The notes: generated from the sequence alone by a model not told the origin. A stretch of 64,000 nt of DNA from an uncultured Leptolyngbyaceae cyanobacterium (GCA_938023035.1 CALIDI010000009.1:84632-148631), one strand, 5' to 3'. Counted from the first letter of the stretch, positions 1 through 9,429 are shown. Made by a program: numbers and translations.

Positions 1-1649
1 CCAGTGGTTTTACCATCGTGCGCAATAGCAAGGGGGAGTGGCGTGGGAATGTCTGTGAACAGACCGGCTTTGGGATTGCTATTAGTGATGATGCCGCTCC
101 CCTGATTTCAGAAAATCGAGTGACGCAAAATCGGATTGGTCTGGTGCTCAATCGCTCTTGCCGCCCCGTTTTGCGCAATAACGTGGTGGAGGGCAATCGG
201 GAGGAAGGCATCTCTGTCACTCAGCAAGCTCTCCCCGATCTGGGGCAAACCCAAGATCCAGGGGGCAATATTCTGCGCAGCAATGGAGACATTGACCTAG
301 CGAATGATACATCAGTCACCCTCATTTCTGTCGGCAACCAAATCAATCCCCGGCGAGTACGTGGGCTGGTGGAGTTTCTGGCAAACGAGATGCCGCCGCC
401 GTCTCCCAACCCTACGCCGGAGCCAACACCGCAGCCACCGCCGACCCCAGAACCACCCCCACCGACCCCCAACCCAGAGGCCGGATTCAGCGATACCAAG
501 GGGCATTGGGCCGAAGGTTTTATCAAGGGGCTGGTAGATAAAAAAGTGATTAGTGGCTTCCCAGACAATACGTTTAAGCCCCAGGATTCTTTGACTCGTG
601 CCCAATTTGCTGCCATGATTGCCAATGCTTTTGAGCTACCGAATCGGCAACCGATCGCCAATTTCCCAGATGTTCCAGATAATTTTTGGGCGGCTCTGGC
701 GATTCGCAAAGCAAATCAGATGGGCTTTATTTCAGGCTTTCCAGATGGCACCTTTCGCCCAAACCAGTTTCTTACCCGTGTTCAGGCACTCGTCGCGCTC
801 GTGAGTGGTTTAGGATTCACGGGGGGCATATCGGATAATTTGCTGATCTATAGCGATCGCGCCCAAATTCCCCCCTATGCTTCGGAGCGGGTCGCCACCG
901 CCACCCAAAAACGCATGGTGGTCAACTACCCGGATGTGCGTCAGTTGGATCCGATGCGCGAAATCACACGGGCAGAAGTGTCTGCCCTGGTTTACCAGGC
1001 ATTGGTTGCACTCAATAAGGTCACAGCCATCACCTCTCCTTACATCGTTGTGCCTGAGTTGCCTATTTATCTGTTTACAGACATTGTTGGGCATTGGGCA
1101 GCGGGTTTCATTCAAGCGCTGGCCACGATGAACTTGGTCAGCGGATTTGAGGATGGAACGTTTCGTCCAGAACTGACCATGAATCGGGCTCAGTATGCCA
1201 CAATCATTGCCAATGCATACGACCCGCCTCCAAAGCGGGAGCCGATTCGGTTTCCTGATGTGGCTGATAGCTTTTGGGCCAAGCCCTATATCGAGAAAGC
1301 CTATCGGGGTGGCTTTATTTCGGGCTTCCCAGACGGCACCTTTCAGCCTAACCAGAATGTCCTACGGCTGCAAATTCTGCTTTCCCTGGCAAGCGGGCTC
1401 AGTCTTCCTGCTGCGGATGTCAGTGTGCTCAGCGTCTACGATGACCGGGCCAGCATTGTCGCGGCGGCCCAGCCCGCAGTAGCCGCGACAACCCAAAAGC
1501 AAATTGTGGTGAGTTACCCTAACGTGAAGTTGCTGAACCCCAATCGAAATGCGAGCCGAGCCGAGGTCGCGGCAATGGTTTATCAAGGTCTGGTGCAGGC
1601 GGGTAAGGCCGGCGCGATCGCCTCTCCTTACATTGTGAAACCCGGATAA
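1..1649 (+). CDS. Surface protein with beta-helix end and six SLH repeats (5' partial)
   Basis: The reading frame is open from the window edge, so the start lies upstream; the first GTG at 18 is probably internal. The N-terminal ~110 residues have the short Asn/Gly-rich turns of a right-handed beta-helix (pectate-lyase/NosD/DUF1565-like). A Pro/Thr-rich linker follows (nt ~390-480), then six S-layer homology repeats in two triplets; each triplet has GFPDNTF/GFPDGTF-type loops and ends with a SPYIV motif. SLH repeats normally anchor proteins to cell-wall polymers, so this is inferred to be an exported surface protein with a carbohydrate-binding or lyase-like helix. The substrate cannot be told from this part. 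Confidence 0.85.
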   Translation, partial: SGFTIVRNSKGEWRGNVCEQTGFGIAISDDAAPLISENRVTQNRIGLVLNRSCRPVLRNNVVEGNREEGISVTQQALPDLGQTQDPGGNILRSNGDIDLANDTSVTLISVGNQINPRRVRGLVEFLANEMPPPSPNPTPEPTPQPPPTPEPPPPTPNPEAGFSDTKGHWAEGFIKGLVDKKVISGFPDNTFKPQDSLTRAQFAAMIANAFELPNRQPIANFPDVPDNFWAALAIRKANQMGFISGFPDGTFRPNQFLTRVQALVALVSGLGFTGGISDNLLIYSDRAQIPPYASERVATATQKRMVVNYPDVRQLDPMREITRAEVSALVYQALVALNKVTAITSPYIVVPELPIYLFTDIVGHWAAGFIQALATMNLVSGFEDGTFRPELTMNRAQYATIIANAYDPPPKREPIRFPDVADSFWAKPYIEKAYRGGFISGFPDGTFQPNQNVLRLQILLSLASGLSLPAADVSVLSVYDDRASIVAAAQPAVAATTQKQIVVSYPNVKLLNPNRNASRAEVAAMVYQGLVQAGKAGAIASPYIVKPG

Positions 1650-1660
1650 GCGAGTCGAGC

Positions 1661-1779
1661 TGAGCGTAAGCAACACTCATTCTAGTGGTGGACGCTCAGC
1701 TTCTCTGTCCGTTCTTGTACTTTAGACGTGAGTGCGACAAGGAATAGAGTGCGGAAAGAAAGGCTGAGAGTTACGCTCA
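1661..1779. repeat. 9-bp inverted repeat pair, possible IS scar
   Basis: TGAGCGTAA at 1661-1669 is repeated inverted as TTACGCTCA at 1771-1779, just upstream of a transposase remnant. It may be a leftover of element ends or chance; no target-site duplication was identified. Confidence 0.25.
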
Positions 1780-1848
1780 AAGTATTGAATTCTCAACACC
1801 TCAGCTAGGTCTTTGAGTCTAGCCCACCTCAAGCTGACCTAGAGCTTT

Positions 1849-2148
1849 TGCGACATTGACGACTTCTACCGCGAGTTTGAGCGGCTCTGTGAACAAGCAA
1901 GTGAGCAACTGCCGGGCGATAGCCAGCCGAAAGGCTATCAGTCCCGGTTGAGCGTCAGCGAAGTGATGACGATAGTCGCCGCGTTTCATGGCTCCGGCTA
2001 CCGGATATTCAAAGATTTCTACCAGCAAAAATTCCTGGGCGAGGGTTTTCAGCTTTCTCACGAAAACTGTCCACAGTATTGTCACAGGACGCCTTTCGAC
2101 TTTGATCAATGTTCAAGCGTGCATCTTACTTTTTGTTGCCTATTCTAA
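1849..2148 (+). pseudogene. IS982-type transposase N-terminal remnant
   Basis: An open stretch reads IDDFYREFERLCEQ, then LSVSEVMTIVAAFH, then YRIFKDFYQQKF, the N-terminal pattern of IS982-family transposases. It has no good start (a TAG precedes it at 1840) and loses resemblance after about residue 65, so the catalytic DDE core is absent. The rest of the 1650-2183 spacer shows no gene. I regard it as a dead fragment left by an old insertion between the SLH gene and mltA. Confidence 0.6.
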
Positions 2149-2183
2149 AACTCGGTAGATGTGAGTTGCTGGCTATTTTGGTG

Positions 2184-3440
2184 TTATGGCTTCAGTAAGA
2201 GGTAGTAAAGCTGGCCCTGCGCGTTAATTAGCCCTGCGCGATCGCCAGCAACTTGGCCGGTACCGGTAAATATATCGACTCGACCGGCACCCTTGATAGC
2301 ACTGCCTGTATCGTGATCGAGCATATAGCGTGTCACTAGACGCTGCTCGTAGGTACCATTGCCCGCAGGGTAGGGCAGACGGGTTTGGATCAGCGCCAAA
2401 CCTCCAGGGGGAAACAGTTTTTTATCGGTGGCAATGGAGCGATCGCCCACAACTGGTACGCCAATACTCCCTGTAGCCGGTGCGCCTCCGGTCGGACGAA
2501 AGAACACAAACCGCTGGTTTCGGGGCAAATAAACATCCATATCGGCTGGATGATCGCGGAAGTATTGCAACAGCTTGGGCAAAGTTAGTTCCTCCAGACT
2601 AAATTTGCCTGCTTTCACCAACTCCCGCCCAACCCCAGTGTAAGGATAGTTAGTATGGCCAGCAAAACCAAAGCTCATTGTACTGCCGTCGGTGAGTTGC
2701 AACCGCGCTGACCCTTGCACCTGAATGAGAAAAGCATCCAGGCGATCGCGCAACCAGACCAATTCTGCCCCACGCAACAACCCCTTACCATACTGCAAGC
2801 CATCGGCTCCTTCTAACTCCAAGCGGGTTGGGTGAGGCTGTCGCCACTGGGCAAACTGATGGGGCAACCGAAAAATGGGATAGCGGAATTCTGCCGTGGG
2901 CACCCGACTGGCTTGATGCACTGGCTCAAAGTAACCTGTAAAATTCACTGTGCCCCATCCATCTTTACCCGCCGCTTGATAGAGCACAAACTCCTGCTCA
3001 ACGGCTCTCTGCAATTGGCTAGCTGAGCGGCTGCTAACAACGAGTTGACGAAATCGGACTAAACTGCGCCGCACTCGTTCGCGGGTGATCCCTGGCAGAG
3101 CCAATTGGCGATAATCGTTGGCAGCTTTGGCGGTGTTGAGATAACGCAGGCTATGGTCAATGGCGGCTAAGAGAGCCGAACGATCATGGCTAAAGCCTTG
3201 CTCTCCCCAAATTTGGGCATCCATTCCCAAGTTGGCTGGAGTCGGCACGGCTGTCAGAGGCCGTTGAAAAATGGGCGTTGGGCTGGGCGTTGGCGCAATG
3301 GGAGCAGGCACAGGTAAGAGTTGGGCGATCGCAGGCGATCGGCTGAAGGCAGCGGTACCGGCTACCAGGCAAGGCATAAGAGCGGCGAGTAAGCCTCCCG
3401 CAGCTCGGCGAGTTTGATCAGGTTTGAGTAGCACAGGCAT
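2184..3440 (-). CDS. mltA: Membrane-bound lytic murein transglycosylase A (MltA family)
   Basis: MltA cleaves the beta-1,4 MurNAc-GlcNAc bond of peptidoglycan with 1,6-anhydro product formation, aiding wall turnover. The 418-residue product has a hydrophobic export segment (residues ~12-38, ending near AIAQ), a Pro-rich spacer, the MltA core (FTGYFEP; QVQGSARLQL; FAGHTNYPYTGVGREL) and the C-terminal 3D domain (MLDHDTGSAIKGAGRVDIFTG), whose Asp residues are the family hallmark. I chose the ATG at 3440; a TTG at 3455 would add five residues. No partner gene is adjacent. Length and domain order are typical of cyanobacterial MltA. Confidence 0.92.
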   Translation of the reverse strand: MPVLLKPDQTRRAAGGLLAALMPCLVAGTAAFSRSPAIAQLLPVPAPIAPTPSPTPIFQRPLTAVPTPANLGMDAQIWGEQGFSHDRSALLAAIDHSLRYLNTAKAANDYRQLALPGITRERVRRSLVRFRQLVVSSRSASQLQRAVEQEFVLYQAAGKDGWGTVNFTGYFEPVHQASRVPTAEFRYPIFRLPHQFAQWRQPHPTRLELEGADGLQYGKGLLRGAELVWLRDRLDAFLIQVQGSARLQLTDGSTMSFGFAGHTNYPYTGVGRELVKAGKFSLEELTLPKLLQYFRDHPADMDVYLPRNQRFVFFRPTGGAPATGSIGVPVVGDRSIATDKKLFPPGGLALIQTRLPYPAGNGTYEQRLVTRYMLDHDTGSAIKGAGRVDIFTGTGQVAGDRAGLINAQGQLYYLLLKP

Positions 3441-3811
3441 AGCGACCCTATTCAAGCATCTGCTAATTTACCAGACTCGTGACCCCCGATCCCATCCGGA
3501 TGTTTCTCGCGGTCAGCTACCCGGTAGCCTTGGCGACTATGGTCAAGGTCACGACTCTATGGACAAAACCTGCCTGCGCAGGTGCGACAAGGCTCCGGTT
3601 AGTTTCAGTCTGCGGCAGTGGACTCGACTCATGAAGTTGCGGTTTTTACCACCAGACATTCGGCAACCATCGTTTAAGACGATTTCTAGGGAAGAGCTGC
3701 CACTGCAACTCCCTAGGTGATTTTTTGGGGCGGTCATCAGTCTGGTTTAGAAGGAGTAGAGTAAGAATAGACTGAACCTGCAAACTGAACTTTTCTCTGA
3801 ATCTTCTGCCT
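3441..3811. other. Spacer upstream of mltA and a small conserved gene
   Basis: No coding sequence is supported. The spacer holds short palindromes (GCTACCCGGTAGC near 3517 and CCTGCGCAGG near 3573), a copy of a diverged dispersed repeat (about 3609-3665) and a hairpin followed by six T at 3686-3726. Promoters of the two divergent genes must lie here but no clear -10/-35 pair was identified. Confidence 0.5.
3686..3726 (+). terminator. Hairpin plus T-run, terminator-like, no gene upstream
   Basis: CTAGGGA (3686-3692) pairs with TCCCTAG (3710-3716) and is followed by GTGA and six T. This is a Rho-independent-terminator shape on the plus strand, but the neighbouring gene on that side (mltA) points away, so it may end a small RNA transcribed from about 3450-3680. 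The stem is only 7 bp with a 17-nt loop. Confidence 0.35.
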
Positions 3812-4114
3812 ATGTTAAACGCCCCTGTTCAGCCTGAGTCGGCAGGTGTTGCTGCCCCAAATACCCAGTTGTTGCAGCAATATCCAGCGCTGGAATTGGC
3901 TCAGGCATTAGTTGAGAAATTGGCGATCGCTGAAACCGATTGGCATCGCCTTAAGTCTAATCGGAGTGCTCGCGCCAAGGAACAGGCGATCGCCGCGCTG
4001 GTTTTCCTGCTTAAGGAGCAGCCAGAAGAGGCCCTGCCCCGGTTGCAGCAGGCAGTAGGCTGGTTAGATCGTTCGATTACGGCTCCACCCTGCCCTACCC
4101 ACGGCAACAAGTAG
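3812..4114 (+). CDS. Small conserved cyanobacterial protein (DUF6439-like)
   Basis: This 100-residue, mostly alpha-helical, soluble protein has no signal peptide and no catalytic motif visible. It resembles a family of roughly 100-residue cyanobacterial proteins that I recall as DUF6439: a LAQALVEKLA helix, a TDWHRLKSN turn and an Ala-rich QAIAALVFLLKEQPEEALPR helix. Two HIP1-type octamers lie inside the gene, so its base use matches the host. It stands alone between mltA and gmk. Function is unknown and the family name is uncertain. Confidence 0.6.
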   Translation: MLNAPVQPESAGVAAPNTQLLQQYPALELAQALVEKLAIAETDWHRLKSNRSARAKEQAIAALVFLLKEQPEEALPRLQQAVGWLDRSITAPPCPTHGNK

Positions 4115-4251
4115 AAATTTAGAGATTTGCAACTTAATCACGTCCCTGTTCGCTGATGACAGGGAGACCCGCTGGCTTGAGGTCACCCTGGTTCTCGTTG
4201 CGAGCACGGGTGTGATTGGCTTGCCGTATTGAATTTAACCCTTGCCCCAGC

Positions 4252-4815
4252 CTAACAAGCCGCAGGTGTAAATAACTGGTGCTCAATCTCCATGACCGCC
4301 CGTTCCAGGTTATCGTTAACAACTTGTAAATCAAATTCATCTGCTGCCGCCACCTCTTCTCGCGCCCTCAGGAGACGCTGAGTGATCGCGGCTTCGCTGT
4401 CCTGGTTTCGGCCTCGAATCCGTTGCTCCAATTCGGCCAAGGAAGGCGGCAACACGAAAATCAACTTGGCCTCTGGAAAGGTTTTGCGGACTTGTCGTGC
4501 CCCATTCAACTCAATTTCAAGAACAACCCACTTCTCCGCAGCAATCTGAGCCTCAACGGCAGCACGAGGAGTGCCATAGTAGTTTCCAGCAAATTCGGCC
4601 CATTCCAACAATTCACCATTGGCTACCATACGCTCGAATTCACTGCGACTAACGAAAAAGTAATCGCGTCCGTTGATCTCACCCGGACGAGGAGATCGGG
4701 TGGTTGCCGATACAGAGAGATAAAGTTCCGGATGGTTTGCCAGCAGCGATCGCAGTAGCGTTCCCTTGCCAACGCCACTTGGCCCAGTTAAGACGATTAG
4801 TTTGCCCTTACCCAT
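4252..4815 (-). CDS. gmk: Guanylate kinase
   Basis: Guanylate kinase converts GMP to GDP with ATP, a step of purine nucleotide supply. The 187-residue protein starts with the P-loop [12 protein letters not shown], followed by the GMP-binding stretch [20 protein letters not shown], the [10 protein letters not shown] motif and the lid region [13 protein letters not shown]. Length and order are standard for the bacterial enzyme. In many cyanobacteria gmk follows the remA/DUF370 gene; no such gene is seen here, and the 308-bp spacer upstream appears empty. Confidence 0.96.
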   Translation of the reverse strand: MGKGKLIVLTGPSGVGKGTLLRSLLANHPELYLSVSATTRSPRPGEINGRDYFFVSRSEFERMVANGELLEWAEFAGNYYGTPRAAVEAQIAAEKWVVLEIELNGARQVRKTFPEAKLIFVLPPSLAELEQRIRGRNQDSEAAITQRLLRAREEVAAADEFDLQVVNDNLERAVMEIEHQLFTPAAC

Positions 4816-5123
4816 GTGTCTTTCTTAACCGTGAAATGCGTCTTACCATCATGCCATTCCTTTAGCAAAAGGCAGCAGACTACAGACAAAAGAATCAAGT
4901 GCCCCTTTCTAGCAGCTAGCTTGTGATGTCTATGTAATGCTCAGGAGTGCCCAAATCAGCAGAGCGAACAACCTGACTTCTGCTCCCACCCGCCAAAACG
5001 TAAAGCAATGTATCTAAATTATACGATTTATGTACCTTTTTTACTTTAAACGCTAGCCCATCTGCTGATAGGGCACTCTAGGCCAATCAAGCTTGGTAGT
5101 CGAACTCAGGGCGCAGGTAGGTA
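4816..5123. other. Divergent spacer between gmk and pilin-like gene
   Basis: This 308-bp AT-rich spacer has no supported gene or RNA. It should contain the promoters of gmk (minus) and the pilin-like gene (plus). I see no clear regulatory site. Confidence 0.4.
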
Positions 5124-5663
5124 ATGGAAGTCAGGTATCAATGGGGGCGATCGCAGTCCTCCTCCGGTTACACACTGCTAGAGTGGATTGTTGTGATGTT
5201 GATCGTTGGTATTTTAGCTGCAATTCTGGCCCCCTCTTGGGTAGCCCTGTTGCATCGCGCTCGTTTAAGTGCCGCTCATAATCAGGTCTACCAGGCCATG
5301 CAAGAAGCTCGGGAAAACGCGCGACGGCAAAAAGTTACCTGGCAAGTTAGCTTTCGATTATTGGGCGATAAGACCCAGTGGGCAATCCACCCTAAAGCCA
5401 ATCCACCCAGTGCAGCGCAATGGCAAACGCTGGATTCCAGAATTGAGCTAGACGACAAAGAAACGACTTTACGCAAAGCTCGAAACATCTATAGAGCTGA
5501 GTTTAATCATCGCGGGCACACCAACGGCCAGCTCGGACGGGTGACCCTAGCTGTCAAAAACACAACAACCCTCAAACGCTGCGTGATCGTCTCTACCCTG
5601 TTGGGACATCTGCGCCAGGGTGAGTACCACTCAAAAGCCAGGGATGGCCGCTACTGCTATTAG
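5124..5663 (+). CDS. Type IV pilin-like / GspH-like prepilin protein
   Basis: The 179-residue protein carries a class III prepilin leader. A short positively charged N-terminus ends SSG, followed by YTLLEWIVVMLIVGILAAI, with Gly before the cleavage site and Glu at position 5 of the mature form. The rest is a beta-rich head typical of GspH/FimT-type minor pseudopilins, including a late Cys in RCVIVSTLLGHLRQGE. Such proteins are processed by PilD and assembled with type IV pili or competence machinery at the inner membrane. No other pilus gene is nearby, so it is an orphan minor pilin. Residue 1 of the mature form would be Tyr instead of the usual Phe. Confidence 0.85.
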   Translation: MEVRYQWGRSQSSSGYTLLEWIVVMLIVGILAAILAPSWVALLHRARLSAAHNQVYQAMQEARENARRQKVTWQVSFRLLGDKTQWAIHPKANPPSAAQWQTLDSRIELDDKETTLRKARNIYRAEFNHRGHTNGQLGRVTLAVKNTTTLKRCVIVSTLLGHLRQGEYHSKARDGRYCY

Positions 5664-5678
5664 CCGCTACTGCTATTA
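5647..5678 (+). repeat. 16-bp perfect tandem duplication at the pilin stop codon
   Basis: GCCGCTACTGCTATTA occurs twice back to back (5647-5662 and 5663-5678). The stop codon of the pilin-like gene (5661-5663) spans the junction. This looks like recent replication slippage that left the reading frame closed at the same place. Confidence 0.85.
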
Positions 5679-5905
5679 AAAGATTCCCCTTAAAAATCCT
5701 CAGCCGAGAACTTTGTCTGTATATCCGTGGGGTGAACGCCTAAAGCAGTCGCTTTGATATGGACTCGACCCCGTCCACTAAGTCTTCCCCCAAAAATTTC
5801 TGAGTGTTATCGGAACGTTCCATCGACGTTCACCAGCCCTCTGACGAATAGTTGAGATGCGCTATGAAGAGTCACCTCCAGTGTATTGTTAAATGTTTTT
5901 ATTTG

Positions 5906-6397
5906 TTAAATGTTATTATAGAATTCAAAGATATTGTTCACATATTCGCTTAGAAAAGTATGGTGAATATAGAAGCAATCTAGTCCAGGGATCTCTTTTA
6001 TTAGAATGTAACCATGGTCTTTGAGAAGCTCTTGAAGAGACTCAACTGGCCTCTCTATAGCGATAACTCTAAAAGTGTATTTGTCAAAGTTAAGTCCGGA
6101 CAATACTCGCTCTTCTACACCCTCTACATGAATGGATAAGTAATCAATGACACTTGGTGTATTCTGATCTTCTAAAACACTCGTCAAGAGTATCGTTTGT
6201 AACTCTATTACTTTATCATTATTGCTCTCTAGCTCTTTATTATCCGCATCTAAATCTACTGTCTCACCAAATAAGCCTCTAAGAATATACTTTGCTCTCC
6301 CATGAGACTTATCAAGATAGAGATTAAGGCTTGCATCGTGTCGTTTTGTTTTGAGCATTTCAAAAGTATCGGGGTTTGCCGCAATACATATTCCAGA
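5906..6397 (-). pseudogene. FkbM-family methyltransferase, C-terminal fragment
   Basis: FkbM-type enzymes are SAM-dependent O-methyltransferases of sugars and lipids. The open stretch begins right after a TAG (6398-6400) and reads ICIAANPDTFEMLKTKRHDA, the second half of the family's 'IEANP' strand region, then IDYLSIHVEGVEERVL and YTFRVIAIERP. About 163 codons remain. The N-terminal SAM-binding DIGANxG loop is gone, and the usual DVEG acidic residue is His (HVEG). The first internal ATG is at 6358. The segment is much more AT-rich than its neighbours and lacks HIP1 octamers, which suggests horizontal origin followed by truncation. Confidence 0.7.
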
Positions 6398-6895
6398 CTA
6401 GAAATGCTTTGCTTCTAATATATATGTATTAATTAGGTTGATTCTATCATGAGCGCTAATATCCAAGAAATATCCGTTTCTCCTCTATCTGATGCCTAGT
6501 GTGCATCCAAAAGCCAGCCTCAATGCTCTGGCAGGGCTATTTCTCGAAGCTCAAAGACATCCTTGTCACAACGGACACAAGTAAGATCAGCCAGTTCGTT
6601 GAGCCGATTTAAGATTGACTTAGCGTTGTTAGCGGCCACTGCGTTATGCCGTCAGGCTGTCTCAAGTTATCGGTGGGGGCTTTGCGATCGCCTTTTCTAA
6701 GGCGAAAGACTAAAACGGGTTCACTTTTAGATATTTATTGAGATATCTAGATATCTCCAGTTGCAGTCTGCGATCCCGAAGTAAACCTTTAATTTCAGCC
6801 GGTCTGACCGTGTGTCGCTTGCATCAACCCAAAAATTAATGTTAAGAAGCTAGTACGTTTGTAATGTGTTCTAAACCCTGTCTTAAGTTTCTGAT
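6398..6895. other. Spacer upstream of cydA with gene debris
   Basis: No intact gene is seen. On the minus strand about 43 codons are open around 6520-6650 (NNAKSILNRLNELADLTCVRC, with a CxxC), but there is no start context or recognisable family. The last ~100 bp before 6896 must hold the cydAB promoter. Most of the stretch is AT-rich like the FkbM fragment. Confidence 0.4.
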
Positions 6896-8341
6896 ATGCC
6901 AGAATTTTTTTCAGATACAGTTGCGTTGTCTCGGATACAGTTTGCACTGACAGCAATCTTTCATATGCTGTGGCCTGTTTTGACGACAGGTATGGCGATC
7001 TATTTGGTCGTGATTGAAGGGCTATGGCTGAAAACTCGGAACCTAGATTACTACCATCATGCCCGCTTTTGGTCGAAGCTATATGTCCTCAACTTTGGGA
7101 TTGGCGTTGCCTCTGGCTTACCAATGGCTTTTCAATTTGGCTTAAACTGGGCGCCGTTCTCTGAGTCAGTTGGAGATTTCTTCGGAACTGTCCTGGGTTT
7201 TGAAGGCACCATGGCATTTATGCTAGAAGCCAGTTTTCTGGGCATCATGCTGTTTGGCTGGGATAGAGTTCCCCCCATTGTTCACTGGATTTCAACTATT
7301 TTGGTCGCATTTGGAGCAAATCTTTCAACTTTCTGGATTTTATCGGCAAATTCTTGGTTGCAAACCCCGGCGGGTGGAACTTTTGTGAATGGAAAGTTTG
7401 TTGTTGAAGACTACTTCAAAGCGATCGCCAATCCATTCATGGTGAATAGCTTCCTCCATATGTTCTTTGCAACGCTAGAAACGTCTTTGTTTGTAATCGG
7501 TGGTATTAGTGCTTGGTACATTATCAATCAACGTCAGACTGATTTTTTTTCACGATCACTTAAAGTCGTCTTAGCGATTGCGATCGCCATTGCTCCCCTA
7601 CAAATCTTCATCGGGCATTTGAGCGCGGAGCAAGTTTACCACTATCAGCCGGCCAAACTCGCAGCAATGGAGGCCCAGTGGGAAACGGTTCCTGCTGGGC
7701 AATCTGCCGACTGGAGCCTTGTGGCGTTACCAAACGATAAGGCAGAACGAAATGAGTGGGAGGTTAAGATTCCTGGTGCGTTGAGTTACCTGCTTGAACT
7801 CAAACCAAAACTGGATCAACCTGTTCAAGGCTTAAAAGAATGGGCACCCCAAAACCGTCCCCACATGGTGGGTTTGATTTACTACTCATTCCGAATCATG
7901 GTGGCGATCGGCTTATTTCTAGCCGGATTGATGGGAACGAGCGTCATACAATGGCTGCGTGGCAAACTATCAGCGAACACAATTTCTCAACAAAAATGGC
8001 TCATGAGTGCTTGGGTTTTTGCGGCTCCCCTCGGTTACATTGCTGTTGAAACGGGTTGGATCGTCCGTTGCGTGGGGCGACAGCCCTGGATCGTTTATGG
8101 GGAGCTACGAACCGTTGACTCTGCATCTCATCTACCCGCAGGAGAAGTCTTATTCTCATTGCTAGGGTTAACAAGTATGTATGTGGTGTTTTTCATTGCT
8201 GCTTTGTATTTTGGCAGTCGCATTATTCGCAGAGGCCCTAACCTTGAACTGCCTGCACCTCGAACGATCACTCAACGTGAGATCAATATCCAACCGGCTC
8301 AACATGAGCGCGATCGCCGTCCCGTAGAAGCACAGCAATAG
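6896..8341 (+). CDS. cydA: Cytochrome bd-type quinol oxidase subunit I
   Basis: CydA binds the haems and quinol of the terminal oxidase that reduces oxygen to water in the cytoplasmic or thylakoid membrane. The 481-residue protein has about nine hydrophobic segments, the haem ligand His23 in LTAIFHMLW, the GFEGTMAFMLEAS segment, a second His in NSFLHMFFATLE, and the signature GRQPWIVYGELRT. The Q loop (after GHLSAEQVYHYQP) is short, as in the cyanide-insensitive CIO/short-Q-loop group. cydB follows after 14 bp, so the two form an operon. It is expected to help under high light or as an electron valve, by analogy with other cyanobacteria. Confidence 0.96.
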   Translation: MPEFFSDTVALSRIQFALTAIFHMLWPVLTTGMAIYLVVIEGLWLKTRNLDYYHHARFWSKLYVLNFGIGVASGLPMAFQFGLNWAPFSESVGDFFGTVLGFEGTMAFMLEASFLGIMLFGWDRVPPIVHWISTILVAFGANLSTFWILSANSWLQTPAGGTFVNGKFVVEDYFKAIANPFMVNSFLHMFFATLETSLFVIGGISAWYIINQRQTDFFSRSLKVVLAIAIAIAPLQIFIGHLSAEQVYHYQPAKLAAMEAQWETVPAGQSADWSLVALPNDKAERNEWEVKIPGALSYLLELKPKLDQPVQGLKEWAPQNRPHMVGLIYYSFRIMVAIGLFLAGLMGTSVIQWLRGKLSANTISQQKWLMSAWVFAAPLGYIAVETGWIVRCVGRQPWIVYGELRTVDSASHLPAGEVLFSLLGLTSMYVVFFIAALYFGSRIIRRGPNLELPAPRTITQREINIQPAQHERDRRPVEAQQ

Positions 8342-8355
8342 TAGAGTCGGAAAGT

Positions 8356-9369
8356 ATGGAACCTTTACAGCCGTTGCAACAGTTTTTGCCGCAAGTTTGG
8401 TTTTTCATTTTAGGATTGTTCTTGTTTCTTTACGTCTTGTTAGATGGATTCGACCTGGGAGTCGGTATCTTATCGTTAACCGCATCTAGTGAAGAACGTC
8501 GCAGTATTTTGATGACCAGTCTAGGCAATGTTTGGGATGCAAACGAAACCTGGTTGATTTTGATGGGAGGGTCTTTATTTGGGGCATTTCCTTTAGCATA
8601 CGCGACGATTTTAAATGCGCTCTATCTGCCTGCGGTGATTATGGTGGTTGGTTTGATTCTCCGAGCGGTTTCGTTTGAGTTTCGAGAAAATGCAGATAGC
8701 AAACTAGTGTGGAATATCGCATTTGGAGTGGGTAGCTTTCTAGCAGCATTAGGGCAAGGATTTGCCTTGGGTAGCGTCTTTGAAGGGATTAAAGTGGATG
8801 AAGCTGGACATTTTGCCGGTGGAATTTGGGACTGGTTAACTTGGCGATCTGTTATTGTTGCTCTGACTTTAATCCAAGGGTATGTTCTGATTGGCTCTAC
8901 ATATTTGATTTTGAAAACTACAGGAGAATTACAGAAAACTCACTATAAGACTGCAACGATCGCTACGTGGACAACTTTAGTCGGTGCATTGTTTATTACT
9001 ATCAGTACTCCCCTGATTTCTGAACAAGCCCGAACGCAATTGTTCACAGCGCCCCTGATTTATATCTTTGCTCTTATTCCAGTTTTTGGGCTTTTATTGG
9101 TTGGATTGTTGCTGCGAAGCCTAAGCCGGCGTGAGGAAAGTACTCCATTGATTTATACATTTCTGGTTTTTGCTCTTTCCTTCATTGGTTTGGGATTCGT
9201 GATTTTCCCAAACATTATTCCTCCCAGCATAACGATTTATCAGGCAGCCGCCGCACCAAGTTCGCTTGTGTTTATGCTGACATTTATTGGGTTTCTGATT
9301 CCTGTCGTTTTGTCCTACAACATCTACAACTATGTAGTGTTTCGTGGCAAAATCGTTGACGAGACTTAG
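8356..9369 (+). CDS. cydB: Cytochrome bd-type quinol oxidase subunit II
   Basis: CydB is the structural partner of CydA in the quinol oxidase. The 337-residue protein has about eight membrane segments and the family motifs LLDGFDLGVGIL near the N-terminus, NVWDANETWLILMGG, and RAVSFEFRE. It starts 14 bp after cydA stops and is followed by a hairpin terminator at 9404-9429. No cydX or cydCD genes are nearby. Confidence 0.96.
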   Translation: MEPLQPLQQFLPQVWFFILGLFLFLYVLLDGFDLGVGILSLTASSEERRSILMTSLGNVWDANETWLILMGGSLFGAFPLAYATILNALYLPAVIMVVGLILRAVSFEFRENADSKLVWNIAFGVGSFLAALGQGFALGSVFEGIKVDEAGHFAGGIWDWLTWRSVIVALTLIQGYVLIGSTYLILKTTGELQKTHYKTATIATWTTLVGALFITISTPLISEQARTQLFTAPLIYIFALIPVFGLLLVGLLLRSLSRREESTPLIYTFLVFALSFIGLGFVIFPNIIPPSITIYQAAAAPSSLVFMLTFIGFLIPVVLSYNIYNYVVFRGKIVDET

Positions 9370-9403
9370 AGGGTACCTGAGCAGTCGGCTAGATAGTAAA
9401 AAG

Positions 9404-9429
9404 CTTGCTTACTGTAAGCTGCAAGTTTT
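9404..9429 (+). terminator. Rho-independent terminator of cydAB
   Basis: CTTGCTTAC (9404-9412) pairs with GTAAGCTGCAAG (9414-9425, with a small bulge) and is followed by TTTT, 35 bp after the cydB stop. Confidence 0.6.
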
